From Persicaria tinctoria (lineage: Eukaryota; Streptophyta; Magnoliopsida; Caryophyllales; Polygonaceae), in NCBI GenBank assembly GCA_037127255.1, contig JBANSL010000002.1, positions 41,056,392-41,120,391 on the forward strand: a DNA stretch of 64,000 nt. Reading direction: 5' to 3'. A program made the translations under genes and the position numbers. Each line of letters starts with the position of its first letter. Position 1 is the first letter of the stretch. Positions 1-10,309 of this stretch are shown here, piece by piece. The notes beneath the pieces were generated by a model that saw only the letters and a program-made list of their open reading frames with translations, was not told the origin of the DNA and did not search any database.

Positions 1-588
1 CTCCGAGAATGCATATTCAATCGGAGGCTTGACGCGGAGCCAAATCACGCGTCACGGGATTTAATCAAATAATTCTATACTAAATAGGTCTTGTTAAATT
101 GGCAATTCCTGACGAATCACCTCTTACAATCGGCAAAGAATAAATAAAATTTGCTTTGAAATCATATGAAGAGCCATTCTCCAAAAGCTATGACAGTAGC
201 TTACCAGGGGCAAATAAGATAGCCGATTACTAATTTCCATGATGGAGGTGTTTGTGGTTCATCAATACTTCCACATGATTGAAACCAAATCATTTCGTCA
301 AGGTAGCAACTAGCTAAACAATCGCGTATTTTGGCATTCCCCCTCTAAAATGAATTTTCAAATTCATCAATCGGGGGCCGACTCACGTAACATGATTTTG
401 AACACTTCATCATCAAGGGATGGATTCAAACCCATTTCCTCCTTGAAGCTCTCCAAGGAGCGGGTTGTGAGTCTGAATCTATAGGCAGTTCATGTACGAT
501 GGCAGTGATCAAGATAAATCAAATGAAAAGGTTACCTCAATGAATCTCCTCTCATGGTGAGGGGGTTCGCACAACCAGCATGTTGCCC
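1..588. other. Unassigned left edge
   Basis: I see no gene, RNA gene or recognisable transposon domain here. If the minus-strand LTR and primer-binding site at 1,645-2,182 are read correctly, this stretch would be the 5' internal part of that element, but nothing coding supports this. Confidence 0.3.
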
Positions 589-765
589 CGCCGCGGATGA
601 AGAAATGAAACAAAGAAAATGAGCCGTTCTACTCCACCGCGGGCGAAGAAATGAGGCGGAGGGAGTGAACTGCAGTGCCCGACCGCGGGTGAGGAAAACG
701 AAACAGGGGAAGCGAGCAGCTGTACTCCGTCGCGGACGAAGAACTGAAGCAGGCCCATCCGCGAA
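589..765. repeat. Degenerate GC-rich tandem repeat, unit about 46 bp, four copies
   Basis: Four imperfect units each begin with a CCGCGG/CGCGGG-type core followed by a GAAGAA or GAGGAAA stretch. They give a pseudo-repetitive minus-strand open frame at 552-884, which I treat as a by-product of the repeat and not as a gene. Confidence 0.55.
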
Positions 766-899
766 GTCTTTTGATGAGGCATGAGGTCAGAGCAAGACAT
801 GTGTGGGTCTCCTTGTGTTCCACTGTTATTGCTTAAATGCAAAAAAAAGTCCATGTATTCCATCCGCGGACGGTAGAGAAGCAAATTATATCCTGATGT

Positions 900-1640
900 C
901 TTTCAACTAGCTACTTACACATTCTGGAATGCATGTATCGGGGTTTTTCGCGGTCTCTCGTCTTTATTCAGTCAAGATGAACAGGCTCGAAGAAAACATT
1001 ACATATGTCGAAAGTCGTCTCTGACTCTGTAAGCAACCTGCAAGCAAACCTTATGACAACATAGATATTTTTGTTTGTCTGCTAAATTCCTCGCCTTTCA
1101 ATCGGTAGCCCAGAATATGTTATTTATATATATGTACTAGAGATTGAAATAAACACCAACAAATCAACAATAGCTATACATGAAACTAAGGTGAGATTTT
1201 CATTTATATGACAGTCCCATTTTAATCGGCTAACGCGCAGGTGATGTATTAATTGGTGAATATTGTATGAATGGTTGCTTTAATCAAAGCTGGATGTTCA
1301 TCAGAACAATGCATTTGTGAAACAGGGCCCCTCATTTGCGATTTATGTATATCAAGCATAGATGATATACCCTGTTATCACTACCATGCATTCGCAATTT
1401 CACATACCATAATAACAATGTAAATTGCTAAATAAATATTATATAAAATTTAATATTGAGATGGGATCCATAAATGGATTGATGCACCTTCGAATGCATA
1501 TGCATCCTAGTCTTCTATGCCAATCAATCATCCCAAATATTTTCTTGTTTATATATTCTTTTTTCTTTTTCAAATTGAATCTGATCGAAGTCCCAAAGGT
1601 AGATATTCCACATCGATCTTAGATTTCCTCTTAGCGTGAC
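900..1640. other. AT-rich stretch without recognisable genes
   Basis: There are short A/T runs and a (TA)n stretch near 1,125. Open frames are short and have no recognisable domain. Confidence 0.4.
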
Positions 1641-1644
1641 AGGG

Positions 1645-2182
1645 TCCCCATGGAAGGCGCCAGTGATGAAACCCGTTTTTAAGAATCCCGTGTCGGCGGG
1701 TTCCGGGATCAAGTGGGGTGCGGGCGAGCTCAAACGATCAGGCTTACTTGAGACGCGCGACGGGGTTACCGTCGGCATACCCAAACCTGTGCCAAACCGA
1801 GCTCAAGCCATCCGCGGACCACCGTCCTCCCAGGGCTCCATCAAACATCGGCTCCCGCTGGGCGAGATCAATCCCGCTCGGGAAGGCTCCTCGAGCCGTC
1901 CAAAAACCGACCCTCTCCTTTGAGGCTATCAAGCCTTATTTATAATGTAAGACCCATGTGCCATGCCCGACACGTGGCAAAGACGATGACAAATGTCGAA
2001 CGGCTCGGGACAAGTGTCCACTACGTGGCACTTCATGTGTATATCCACACTTGGTGGATTTAGGTGGGGTTTAGTGGAAAATCCACCATTTAATAGATGC
2101 GGGATAATAGATGCGGGTTTATTTATATTAGCGGGAACCCGATTATGCATATGATATTATTTATTTTTCTGGTGTTTCGTCA
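1645..2182 (-). mobile_element. LTR of a Gypsy (Tat-like) element with primer-binding site, minus strand
   Basis: Read on the minus strand, 2,182 to 1,664 starts TGACGAAACACC and ends TTTCATCA, as LTRs do. It contains a TATA-like ATTATAAATAAGG near 1,940. Directly after it (1,645-1,663) lies CTGGCGCCTTCCATGGGG, the TGGCGCC-type primer-binding site also used by TE2. With a PBS beside it this is a 5' LTR, not a solo LTR. I see no sequence similarity to the LTR at 18,612-19,188, so it belongs to another family. TE1 begins 10 bp to its right. Confidence 0.5.
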
Positions 2183-2192
2183 CCTGGTCCTT

Positions 2193-2746
2193 TGATGCAA
2201 GGTACATGATTATCTGTTTTATTCTTTCCTTATGCATGCTTGGTTATTGTTGTTGCAAACCCCAATCTTGAAAGTTGTCTTTTATAAAGTTTATTTCGAG
2301 TTTCACCAAGCCTTTGTCTTTATTTTATTTCATTTTACTTTCTGCCTTCCTCGATATCGACAACTTCTAGTCGATATCGAGTACTAATCCTCGATCCCAG
2401 ATCGTCGTAGCTTTTCCTGTGCAGGTACCCGACGTCGACGAAAACTCTACTCGATATCGAGTAGACTGTCCTCAATATCGACCAAACCCAGGAACTACTG
2501 CTGCGCTGTTCGACTTGTCCGATCTTTTGTCGACTAACCCTAGTCGAGATCGACAACCTGTGGTCGACTTCTGTCGGGGAGATTTCTCCGCTGCCTAGGA
2601 TCCACTGACACGCTTCCTCGTGGATCGATCCTGACTTCCCACTGCTGCATCACGAGGGAGTCTTGTAATCATTTGCAAGGGACGAAATCTGGTTTGCTTT
2701 ACTTTATTTTACTTACTGTTTGCATTCTCGATTTCCTCCTACAACA
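2193..2746 (+). repeat. TE1 5' LTR
   Basis: It starts TGATGCAAGG and ends CCTACAACA. It matches 5,532-6,085 over its full length with scattered substitutions. It holds three exact TCGATATCGA palindromes and a fourth changed by one base. Confidence 0.85.
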
Positions 2747-2749
2747 AAT

Positions 2750-2767
2750 TGGAGCCGTTGCCGGGGA
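2750..2767 (+). other. TE1 primer-binding site (tRNA-Asp type)
   Basis: TGGAGCCGTTGCCGGGGA lies 3 bp after the 5' LTR. It differs at one base from the Athila-type TGGCGCCGTTGCCGGGGA seen intact in TE4 at 22,020. Confidence 0.8.
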
Positions 2768-2829
2768 AGCTATCATTCGCGCCTTAGGTAGTTAAATGTC
2801 ACATCTACTTTGAGTTACTTTACAGGTAT

Positions 2830-4181
2830 ATGCGCCGTTCTGGTCAAACACTTGAGTTTGATGCCTTAGACGAACCGGAGCGCCTTATATACATCCAAGC
2901 TAAACTGAAAAAAGTCATGGCGGCCGCAGAAACACAAGAATAGCTGATTGAGAGGCTTACGAGGGAACTAGCCACTAAGAATGCTGCTCTCGTCGCTGAG
3001 AGAGCAAGAAGGGAACAGGAAGCTGAGCGCACAAGGCAAGCAGAAGATGAGCTTGCCCAATACCCAACCACTTCAGAGGATTCTATGCACCCGACTCTCG
3101 TCGTGCCTGAATCGGCTATTCTAATCCCTGAAAATACTTTTGAAATACGCACTCAATTCCTTATAGAACTTAAAAATAATGCTTTTTATGGAAAATATAA
3201 TGAATGCCCTCTTGAACATATTACCAATTTTTCTGACATGTGTCGTACTCTTGCTGAAGGTACTACTCTGGAATATGTCAAGATGAAGGCCTTTCGTTGG
3301 TCCCTCGCCAGACCTGCATTAAAGTGGCTAGAAAGACTGAAACCAAGATCCCTCACAACATGGGCCCAAGTGGAGCAAGAGTTTCTCAACAAATTCTTCC
3401 CTTCTGCCAAGATAGCACTCCTCCGCCAGAAGATTACAGCTTTCAAACAGAAGCCTGGGAGCCGCTAGCAAAAGCATGGGAACGATACAAAGAGCTACTG
3501 CGATCTTTCCCTACCCATGGACAACCACCCTATGTCATTCAAGAGATATTCTTCAACTCTCTTGACCAAGTCACTAAGGACAGGATCAACCAGTATACTC
3601 GATATGAGTATCTGATGATGCCACCAGCTGATGCTTATGATGTACTTGACAAGCTCACCAACTATGACAACAAGTATGGGGCTACAACAAACTATGAGGA
3701 GAACTCATATGCCAGGCCAGCACCATCTATGCCTCTCTATGAAGCTTCCAAGGAGGTTGACCCAGATGTGAGGGAGCAGTTCTACAGAGACCAGAATCGC
3801 AAGCTCCTCAAGCAAGTCAAGTATCTCTCTGTCAACCAGCCTTGCATCGAATGCGGATCAGAACGGCACACCACTACTGAGTGCCCACACACAGAGCAGG
3901 TCAGGATGGTAGAGACACACGAAGAGGTAGCTTACGCAGGGGGTCCCAATCGCTATACGGGGGATCAAAGTTTCTATCAACCACAGTGGAACCAAGGTCC
4001 TCCTAGGAAACTCCCACCATACAGAGCTCCAGGACATCCAGAAAAGGATCAAAGGAAGGACGATCTGCAACTCATCCTCGACGAGATGAGAAAAAATCAA
4101 GCACAAAACCTGCAGTCTACAAGCGCCATCAATAACCAGCTTCAGAGCATAACTACAAAATTTGGAGAGCTTGACATCTGA
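2830..4181 (+). pseudogene. gag: TE1 gag, broken
   Basis: This is the capsid/nucleocapsid polyprotein of an Athila-like element. It opens at ATG 2,830 with a charged, coiled-coil-like N-terminus. The gag core (3,085-3,660) includes ARPALKWLERL and LRQKITAFKQ. A CX2CX4HX4C zinc knuckle (CIECGSERHTTTEC) is encoded at 3,843-3,884. Three lesions are visible: in-frame TAG at 2,941, a one-base frameshift near 3,466 (the gag reading resumes in another frame with AWERYKELL), and in-frame TGA at 4,179 before the frame continues into the protease region. Both stops could come from single C-to-T changes. Family assignment rests on the zinc knuckle, the gag core and the PBS. Confidence 0.8.
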
Positions 4182-5548
4182 AAGAGAAGCATTGAGACTC
4201 AAATGGGTCAATTTGCGGCGCAGATTCCACAACTATCCGGACAACTCCCTGGGCAAACAGAACCAAATCCTAAGGGGAAGACCGGACACGTCGCAGGTAT
4301 CAAACTCAAGAGCGGGCACCAATTACACGAGCCAGAGGTCGGAAAGCACCACGCCAAAATAGAGCAGCAACTCGACAACGAGCAGCAGCAACTCGATATC
4401 GAGGAGACCTTGGTCGATATCGACAAAAACCTCCTCGAAACGGACCAGAAGCCAAGCTCGGACTTCACTGAACAACCCAACAACTCGAGATCGACAACCC
4501 TTGTCGATATCGAGGAACCTTGGGTCGATATCGTGGAAAAGATGGCCGATGTCGACGACTTTGCAACACCTCCGACGTCTTTTTTGACTCCGAAGCAGAA
4601 AAAGACACTGCCTTTTCCTTCCAAAGCACCGAAAGATCCCACTGCAGGTAAGTTTAAACGTTTTGTTAATATGCTGCAAGAACTAAATTTCTCTATTCCT
4701 TTTACAGAAGCTCTGAAAGAGATGCCCGCATATGTCAAATTCCTGAAGGAAATCCTAAGCAAAAAGCGATCCATCTCAGAGATCGCCGGCGAATGCAAAG
4801 TGCTCCACTTCCCTGAAAAGAGACCTGACCCTGGTAAGTTTTCTGTTACTGTGGGATTTGGACAATATGAATATGAGTCCTTGTGTGATTTAGGAGAAAG
4901 TGTAAGCATCATGCCCTTATCAATCTGGTGGAAGGGTAAGATAGGATGTATAGACCATGTGGATGCCAAGCTATACATGGCAAACAATACAGTGGTCATC
5001 CCTACATGTATGGTTGAGAATGTCCCTGTCCAGGTTGGTAAATTTTTCATTCCAGCAGATTTCCTTATTATAGACTGTGCTGAAGATCCTACTAGCCCTA
5101 TGCCAAGATCAGTGTCAAACAGCGATTGCTCACCTTCACCATAGGCGACGAGGTCTTAGATTTCTCTTTTGGCCCTGTAAAAGAGGAAATTTCATGGTTG
5201 GAGGTGAAGAGCATCAGCAACCAAGGGATCAAGCAAGCAACGGAGGAAAGAACCAGAGATCAACTCGATATCGACAAAGGCTCCTCGATATCGACCAAAG
5301 CTATACTCGATATCGACCAAACTTCATCGACATCGACTTTCTCTGCTGAGTACCAGACTTGCCAAGAGCCTAAGTATGGGGTCCCTGTACTCGATATCGA
5401 CCAGTCTTTCTCGACATCGACTAACCCTAAGCCCGAAGATTTCTGCTTTGGGCCCGAAAAGGTAAGTTTAGGTATGAGTTCTACTCCTCAGCAGTCCATT
5501 AAGAAATTTATCAATAAAGCTATGGGTCCTTTGATGCAAGTTACATGA
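4182..5548 (+). pseudogene. TE1 protease region with repeat-coded linker, broken
   Basis: The frame continues from gag with MGQFAAQIPQ. A hydrophilic linker follows in which TCGATATCGA repeats encode LDIEE, VDIDK and VDIEE. Then comes an Athila-type aspartic protease segment (SLCDLGESVSIMPLSIW, near 4,880-4,930), where the usual DLGAS reads DLGES. After about 5,100 the expected strand with the conserved GRPF motif is missing and the reading shifts frame to LTFTIGDEVLDF, so there was a small deletion. The tail (5,265-5,420) is again built of the palindrome. No polymerase domains follow before the 3' LTR. Confidence 0.7.
4393..5400. repeat. Dispersed TCGATATCGA palindrome array inside TE1
   Basis: Exact 10-bp palindromes start at 4,393, 4,414, 4,504, 5,265, 5,285, 5,307 and 5,391, with a one-base variant at 4,525. 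More lie in the LTRs: 2,351, 2,371, 2,451, 5,690, 5,710, 5,790 and 5,811. That is 14 exact copies in 3.9 kb, often about 20 bp apart. Being palindromic they read the same on both strands, and depending on frame they encode LDID, RYR or SIS. Confidence 0.9.
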
Positions 5549-6085
5549 TTATCTGTTTTATTCTTGCCTTATGCATGCTTGGTTATTGTTGTTGCAAACC
5601 CCAATCTTGGAAGTTGTCTTTTATAAAGTTTATTTCGAGTTTCACCAAGCCTTTGTCTTTATTTTATTTCGTTTTACTTTCTACCTTCCTCGATATCGAC
5701 AACTTCTGGTCGATATCGAGTACTGATCCTCGATCCCATATCGTCGTAGCTTTTCCGGTGCAGGTACCCGACGTCGACGAAGACTCTACTCGATATCGAG
5801 TAGACTGTCCTCGATATCGACCAAACCCAGGAACTGCTGCTGCGCTGTTCGACTTGTCTGATCTTCTGTCGACTAACCCTAGTCGAGATCAACAACCTGT
5901 GGTCGACTTCTGTCCGTGAGATTTCTCAGCTGCCTAGGATCCGCTGGCACGCTTCCTCGTGGATTGATCCTGACTTCCCACTTCTGCATCAGGAGGGAGT
6001 CTTGTAATCATTTGCAAGGGACGGAATCTGGTTTGCTTTACTTTATTTTACTTACTGTTTGCATTCTCGATTTCCTCCTACAACA
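5532..6085 (+). repeat. TE1 3' LTR
   Basis: Same length as the 5' LTR, ending CCTACAACA. It has four exact TCGATATCGA copies, so the one-base change in the 5' LTR arose after insertion or in the template. Confidence 0.85.
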
Positions 6086-6192
6086 CTTAGCCTCCCACAT
6101 CGACCGGTCGGTGCGTAGAAAATTTTAAGTTCTCTAGTATTTTGACCACGATTTTCTTTCGATTTGACTTTAGTTTTAATTCTTCTGTAGAT

Positions 6193-7490
6193 ATGATGGT
6201 TGACAAGTTGAAGATTTATGCGCTTGCGAATAAGAAAAGAGCTGCTAAAGGTGGATCCAGGCCTGGTCCTACCATTACCCCGCGAACGGGTGGTGGTCAA
6301 TAGAATGTTCCCCATAAATCTCCCCCTGTGAATAAAAGTTCGAAAGGGAAAGAGCCGGTCGAGGATCGGGAGATTGTATCTTCAGAGGACCAACCACTGG
6401 CTCAACGCGGGTCCAAAAGACAAATGGAGGGGATAGGGGCCACCATGCTCTTAAGCTCTGAGCCGATTACCCTGTCAGGGATCTCCATGACGGCTTACCG
6501 GTTACCTGGGTTTGACCCCATAGATATCAAAAAACTGGAGATTCCCAAGAAAAGCTATCCGGCCGATCATGATTATCTTCATCATCTGACGAATGAAGAA
6601 TTGTTGGAGCATGGTCAAAAGAGCAGAGGCTGGGTAACTTCCTTCGCGATTTATGCTTTCCTCCTTTCCTTTCTTATTTTACATGTGTGTTTACTATTCT
6701 CCGCGTGTCGTCGTAGGACAATCTGCAATGGTCTGAGGTGGCTGGATGTCTAAGAAATTATGACGACAAAGTAAGAGAGTTAAGGGCGATAAACACCACT
6801 TTGAAGACAAAGGTGGAAAAATTGAAGGATGTTGAGCTACGAGAGGTAACCATCGAGAGTCTGAAAGAAGCTTTGAAGAAATCCCAGAAAGATGTGGAGA
6901 CGACGAGGAACGAGCTGGATCTGTCGCGAGTCGAGCTTGCGAAGGCCCAAGAGACGGGGGTTCAACATGAATTGGAGGTCACACGCTTGAGGGGTCAGCT
7001 CATGGATCTTGAGCGTGCGTTAGGAGTGGGTCGTGAGGAGCTTGCTGGCGTGAAGAGTCAGTTGGAGTGCTTTACTTCTAGGGAAGACGATGTTCTCTTT
7101 TGGAATACGCTTCGCGAGTTTATGCTCAGTAGCGAGGGTCAAGGGTGGCTAACCAGCTTCATGGGAAAGGACGGTCGAGGTTGGTTTGATCACTACCTCA
7201 AGACAGACGGGCAGGACGTTCTCTACGAAAAGGTGTCTGATACTTATATGGAAGGGGTGGAGGGTGGGATTACCCATAGCGTTAACCGTTTAGCTCATCT
7301 TGGGGATGCTATGAGGATGTTTCCTCCCAGTTATGAGTATGAGGATATGGAGCTTAACGATCCTCAATGCGGCCTGCCTCCTCCTCTCGATGCCCCAATT
7401 GATGATGTTGTTGCCCTCAATCCTTCTCTTGTTGGTGAGAAGACCCCCGAACCTGCTCACGATGATGACAACCCTCCTACTGATGCTTAA
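6193..7490 (+). pseudogene. Spliced coiled-coil protein gene, transposon-associated, one in-frame stop
   Basis: Two open frames join through a clear intron at 6,634-6,716 (GTAACT...CGTCGTAG, 83 bp, phase 0). The same frame extends upstream to ATG 6,193, interrupted only by TAG at 6,301. A further acceptor (TTCTTCTGTAG) sits just before the ATG, suggesting a leader intron. The joined product would be about 404 residues: a basic, low-complexity N-terminus, then IPKKSYPADHDYLHH, then a coiled coil of about 105 residues starting YDDKVRELRAINTTL, then an acidic, proline-rich tail ending at TAA 7,488. It recalls the coiled-coil 'gypsy-type transposase-like' proteins linked to plant Gypsy elements, but I cannot assign a function. 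It is antisense to TE2. The stop may be a mutation or may mean translation starts at ATG 6,424. Confidence 0.6.
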
Positions 7491-8043
7491 TCGACCGCTT
7501 TTCCACTCCTCATGAATATTTGTTGAAGTTGTTTAGTGTTATGAAGTTGAAAACATTTCTACCCTCGGGGAGAGCCTTGTGCTATTCTGCGGCTTGCACA
7601 TTATTTTTTGGGATGGTGAACATTTTCAGCCTATGACAAGCGATGTCTTGTTATGGTGCTTTGTGAATATTTTATCTTCAAATGCGATGTATTTCTGTTT
7701 ATGCCTTTTGCTTATTTTTCTTAAAGGTTTTCTCTGTTGTTATTACTTTTGTCTTTTCGCGATTATAGTTTGACCTGTCCGCCTGTTTATTGTTAATGCT
7801 CTTGCTGAAGAGGTAAATTCGCGATACCCTTACCCATCTCCTGTCATTGATCGTTTTATGAAATGAATCGTGAGATGACAAAAAGTAGGGTTCACGTATT
7901 TATTGGATGTTATGCGGATGACAGGCAAAGCTGTGATTTCTTAGCAACAAAATATAGTAGAGACTATCTTGTGTCCTCTATAGTTATATATCTTCGTAGC
8001 ACAGGTAGTCGGGTGAGACATCTCCGTTTTCGTCTGGGCCTGG
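7491..8043. other. Intergenic sequence, no gene seen
   Basis: This is T-rich DNA downstream of the coiled-coil gene, probably including its 3' untranslated region. Nothing recognisable is coded. Confidence 0.35.
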
Positions 8044-8380
8044 TTACTCTATCGCCACATAAAAGTGGGATTCTCCTTTGTATTCGATGATAATGCAGCT
8101 CCCTAGTCTGAGGTTGTTACTGCTCGTGAAAGATCTCAATCCTTCCGAAAGAGAGAACCACGAATTCCTGGTTTGAGGAAGAACATAGAAAGATATGGTC
8201 AAGTATTTCTTCCCTGAATTCTACAAAGATATATGGTAGGGGGAGCCTACGTAGCTGGCTTTCCCAAAGGATTATCCTGGCAAATTTAGGATTTGGGAAT
8301 AGCATAGTATTCATGATGAAGGGTGGTGGCTGGATTTCTGGTGGAGAGAGTTCTCCAGAAGCCATGTCAAAACTTTGCAT
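8044..8380 (-). pseudogene. B3-like mini-gene E, intronless, frameshifted
   Basis: The minus-strand frame from ATG 8,380 reads through a variable N-terminus into LRRLPLPYIFVEF and QEFVVL, which aligns with the start of the B3-like domain of gene A (LYRL-PLPSVYRDY, EEFVVRV). About 20-30 bp appear to be deleted near 8,146-8,160. The homology then continues in a shifted frame as LRSFTSSNNLRLGSCIIIEY and GESHFYVAIE, ending at stop 8,044-8,046. In the plus-strand relatives an intron lies between the L and the following L/P-L-P. Here the codons are contiguous, so the intron is absent at exactly that point. Broken, so probably not functional. Confidence 0.6.
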
Positions 8381-8683
8381 TTTGTCTTAGTAATTTCGTT
8401 TGAATCCTACCTAATGCTTTCATTTATAATAGTTCTACATTAAGTGGATATGCACGTTTGTCTCACAGAATTATCCGTGAATCATCATGAGGCAGGGAGG
8501 TGCGTGTCGATATCATGTTTTTCGTCCAGCTCGGTGTATGATTTTCCTTGTAAACTTCTTTGGCGCCCGAAGGGAGGTTAAAGTTATCAAATATCCTTTG
8601 TTGTGTTATTTGATATTTGTTGACCTCGCGGTAGACCTATGTGGTCCGCGGTCCCTTTTGTTGCTTCCTTTGTAAATATCAGT

Positions 8684-8690
8684 ATAAAAA
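8684..8690 (+). promoter_or_regulatory. TATA box of B3-like gene A
   Basis: TATAAAA lies about 48 bp before the first ATG (8,732), a close but workable spacing. A similar box precedes gene C. Confidence 0.5.
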
Positions 8691-8731
8691 GGTAAGAAAC
8701 CCTAGGTTGTTACTGTAGTCTAATCGTGATA

Positions 8732-9176
8732 ATGATGCCTACGACGCCAGTTGATATTCCAGGTGCAACTATTCCTCGCGTTAGGGGTTTTACACGGGAT
8801 ATTGTATTGGAAGGGCATTTATATAGGCTGGTAAGTTGTGTTTGTGCAATTTATTTCTTGACAAGATAACTGAACTTTTCTGACGTGTTTGTTGTTGTAG
8901 CCTCTACCATCCGTATACCGTGACTATGACTATGATGCATTTGGCTTTGTGCATTTGTGGATGCGAGCTGATGAAGAATTCGTCGTGAGGGTAGAGCCCT
9001 TGGGGCCTAATAACTACGGGTTTACTAGATGGTGGCCCGAGTTCGTTGTTTCGACTGAACTTCGCATTGGGACACGCTTGATCTTTGAGTATGATGGGAA
9101 CTCCTGTTTCGACGTTGTTGCTATAGATCACGGTCTTGACCAAAATGGTGATGTAGATTTCACAGTTCGGTGCTGA
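8732..9176 (+). CDS. B3-like single-domain mini-protein A (two exons, 124 aa)
   Basis: Exon 1 runs from ATG 8,732 (a second ATG follows at 8,735) to 8,830. The intron is 8,831-8,900 (GTAAGT...TTGTTGTAG, 70 bp, phase 0) and exon 2 is 8,901-9,176, with no internal stop. Residues 32-124 look like a compact B3 fold of the plant REM type: LPLPSVYRDY, then the strand EEFVVRVEPLG, then WWPEFVVSTELRIGTRLIF, then YDGNSCFDVVAID. B3 domains bind DNA in plant transcription factors. Here one domain is nearly the whole protein, with no nuclear signal or activation region that I can see. It is the best preserved of five related copies in 4 kb. DNA binding is inferred from family resemblance, and I cannot tell whether it is expressed. 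Confidence 0.7.
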
Positions 9177-9469
9177 ACTTTTCGTTCTTGCAACCTTTTG
9201 TGCGGTTATATCGGTACTTTTGTTGGATGGTTTTGCTTGGTGTATAATAAATAAACCAACATATCCTCGTGGTGCTGGTTTCTTTAGTTTGTCGCGAAGA
9301 GTGGATGAACAGAGTTCTAGTATTTTAGTTACCGGCTTTTGTGTTTGCCAGCCAAAGGTGGCTTATTGAATGCATCAGAAAGAGGTCGGACTGAGATCCA
9401 AGAAGCTTTTAGTGTAGTTTTATTCGAAGAAATAAATATTTATCAAACAAACTTCAGCATATCTTGCGT
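9177..9469. other. Downstream of B3-like gene A
   Basis: Probably the 3' untranslated region (AATAAATAAA near 9,247). Nothing else is recognisable. Confidence 0.35.
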
Positions 9470-9790
9470 GATGGACAGAGTTGCTTAATAATCTCTAGTG
9501 TCTACTAATGTAAGTGGGATTATGTCGATGGCTATGTAATCTCCAAAGTGCTTGTTCATTGAGGTGAGACCTTTTTAATAATCTCCAGTGTTTTTGGAAG
9601 TAGGGGAGATTAACTTAAGAATTAAGTAATCTCTAGGGTGATGATCGTGATGAAAAGATTTACTTAATAATATCCTGTGTCCTTGGTCGCATGGGAGGTT
9701 GAGCTAGGAGCTAAGTAATCTGCAGCACGATGCTCGCGGTGAAAAGATTTACTTAATAATCTCCAACGTCCTTGGACGCCAAGGACTCTT
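9470..9790. repeat. Degenerate tandem repeat, unit about 95 bp, 3-4 copies
   Basis: Recurring blocks read ACTTAATAATCTCCAGTGTC, then a G-rich stretch, then AAGTAATCT and GTGATGAAAAGATTT. Copies are strongly diverged. The repeat lies between B3-like genes A and B. Confidence 0.6.
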
Positions 9791-9964
9791 TGCTTATATC
9801 ATTATACAAAGAGTAATGACAATATGAATTCAAGGAAGCCTGCCTTTATTGATAGCTCGGGCTACATTTAAGATCTTGTAATTAAAAAACGTTTCTCACC
9901 AAACTGTCACTGGGATCTAGTGGAAACCATTTGATGTGGGGCCATCGTATTCGTCATCATAGAA

Positions 9965-10309
9965 TTATTGCTCGATGTAATACCCTTCCTTATAAAAAAA
10001 ATGGACTTCAAACCTTGCTTCGCCCATGTGGGTGAACATTATCGACGTTTATAACTCGAGGCCGTGTGTCTCGACAAAGTCTTTCCAACCGCGAGCTACC
10101 CAGTGGGATCCGTAACTGCCCCCTACAATATGAACAGGGAAATCGTGTACGATGCGAGTGAATAAGAGGATCTGCTCAGGTACCTGGGGCTGGAAATGTT
10201 CACCGAATTCGTAGGGCAACATCATGCGTATATATTGTTCGTATCCTACTAAATAAATATCAGAGACAAAAGGATCGCTTGGGTTTCGATTTATGATGGT
10301 AGCCGACAT
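9965..10309 (-). pseudogene. B3-like mini-gene B, intronless, one in-frame stop
   Basis: From ATG 10,309 the frame reads YEQYIRMMLPYEFGEHF, then PVHIVGGSYGSHWVARGWKD and FVETHGLEL, a good match to the C-terminal half of a B3 domain. A single TAA (10,049-10,051) interrupts it. The same frame goes on with TSIMFTHMGEARFEVHFF and ends at TAA 9,965-9,967. As in copy E, the intron that plus-strand copies have just before the LPxxF motif is missing. Length without the stop is 114 residues, near that of genes A and D. Probably a recent pseudogene. Confidence 0.65.

Larger units (their letters stand above)
2193..6085 (+). mobile_element. TE1: short Athila-like Ty3/Gypsy element (LTR - gag - protease remnant - LTR)
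   Basis: Two 554-bp direct LTRs flank about 2.8 kb of internal sequence. The internal part starts with a tRNA-Asp-type primer-binding site and encodes gag with a zinc knuckle and a protease-like region. It has no reverse transcriptase, RNase H or integrase, so the element is non-autonomous and would depend on a relative. The frames are broken by stops and frameshifts. I could not find a clean target-site duplication (TCCTT on the left, CTTAG on the right), so the ends may be off by a few bases or the element may be recombinant. TCGATATCGA palindromes recur in the LTRs and the internal part. Confidence 0.85.

Noticed and set aside
552..884. Minus-strand 110-codon open frame
   Set aside because: It lies over a tandem repeat and its protein is repetitive for that reason. 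No domain or splice context.
1664..2182. Left LTR partner of TE2
   Set aside because: Same orientation, but no similarity to 18,612-19,188 and it has its own primer site, which a 3' LTR would lack.
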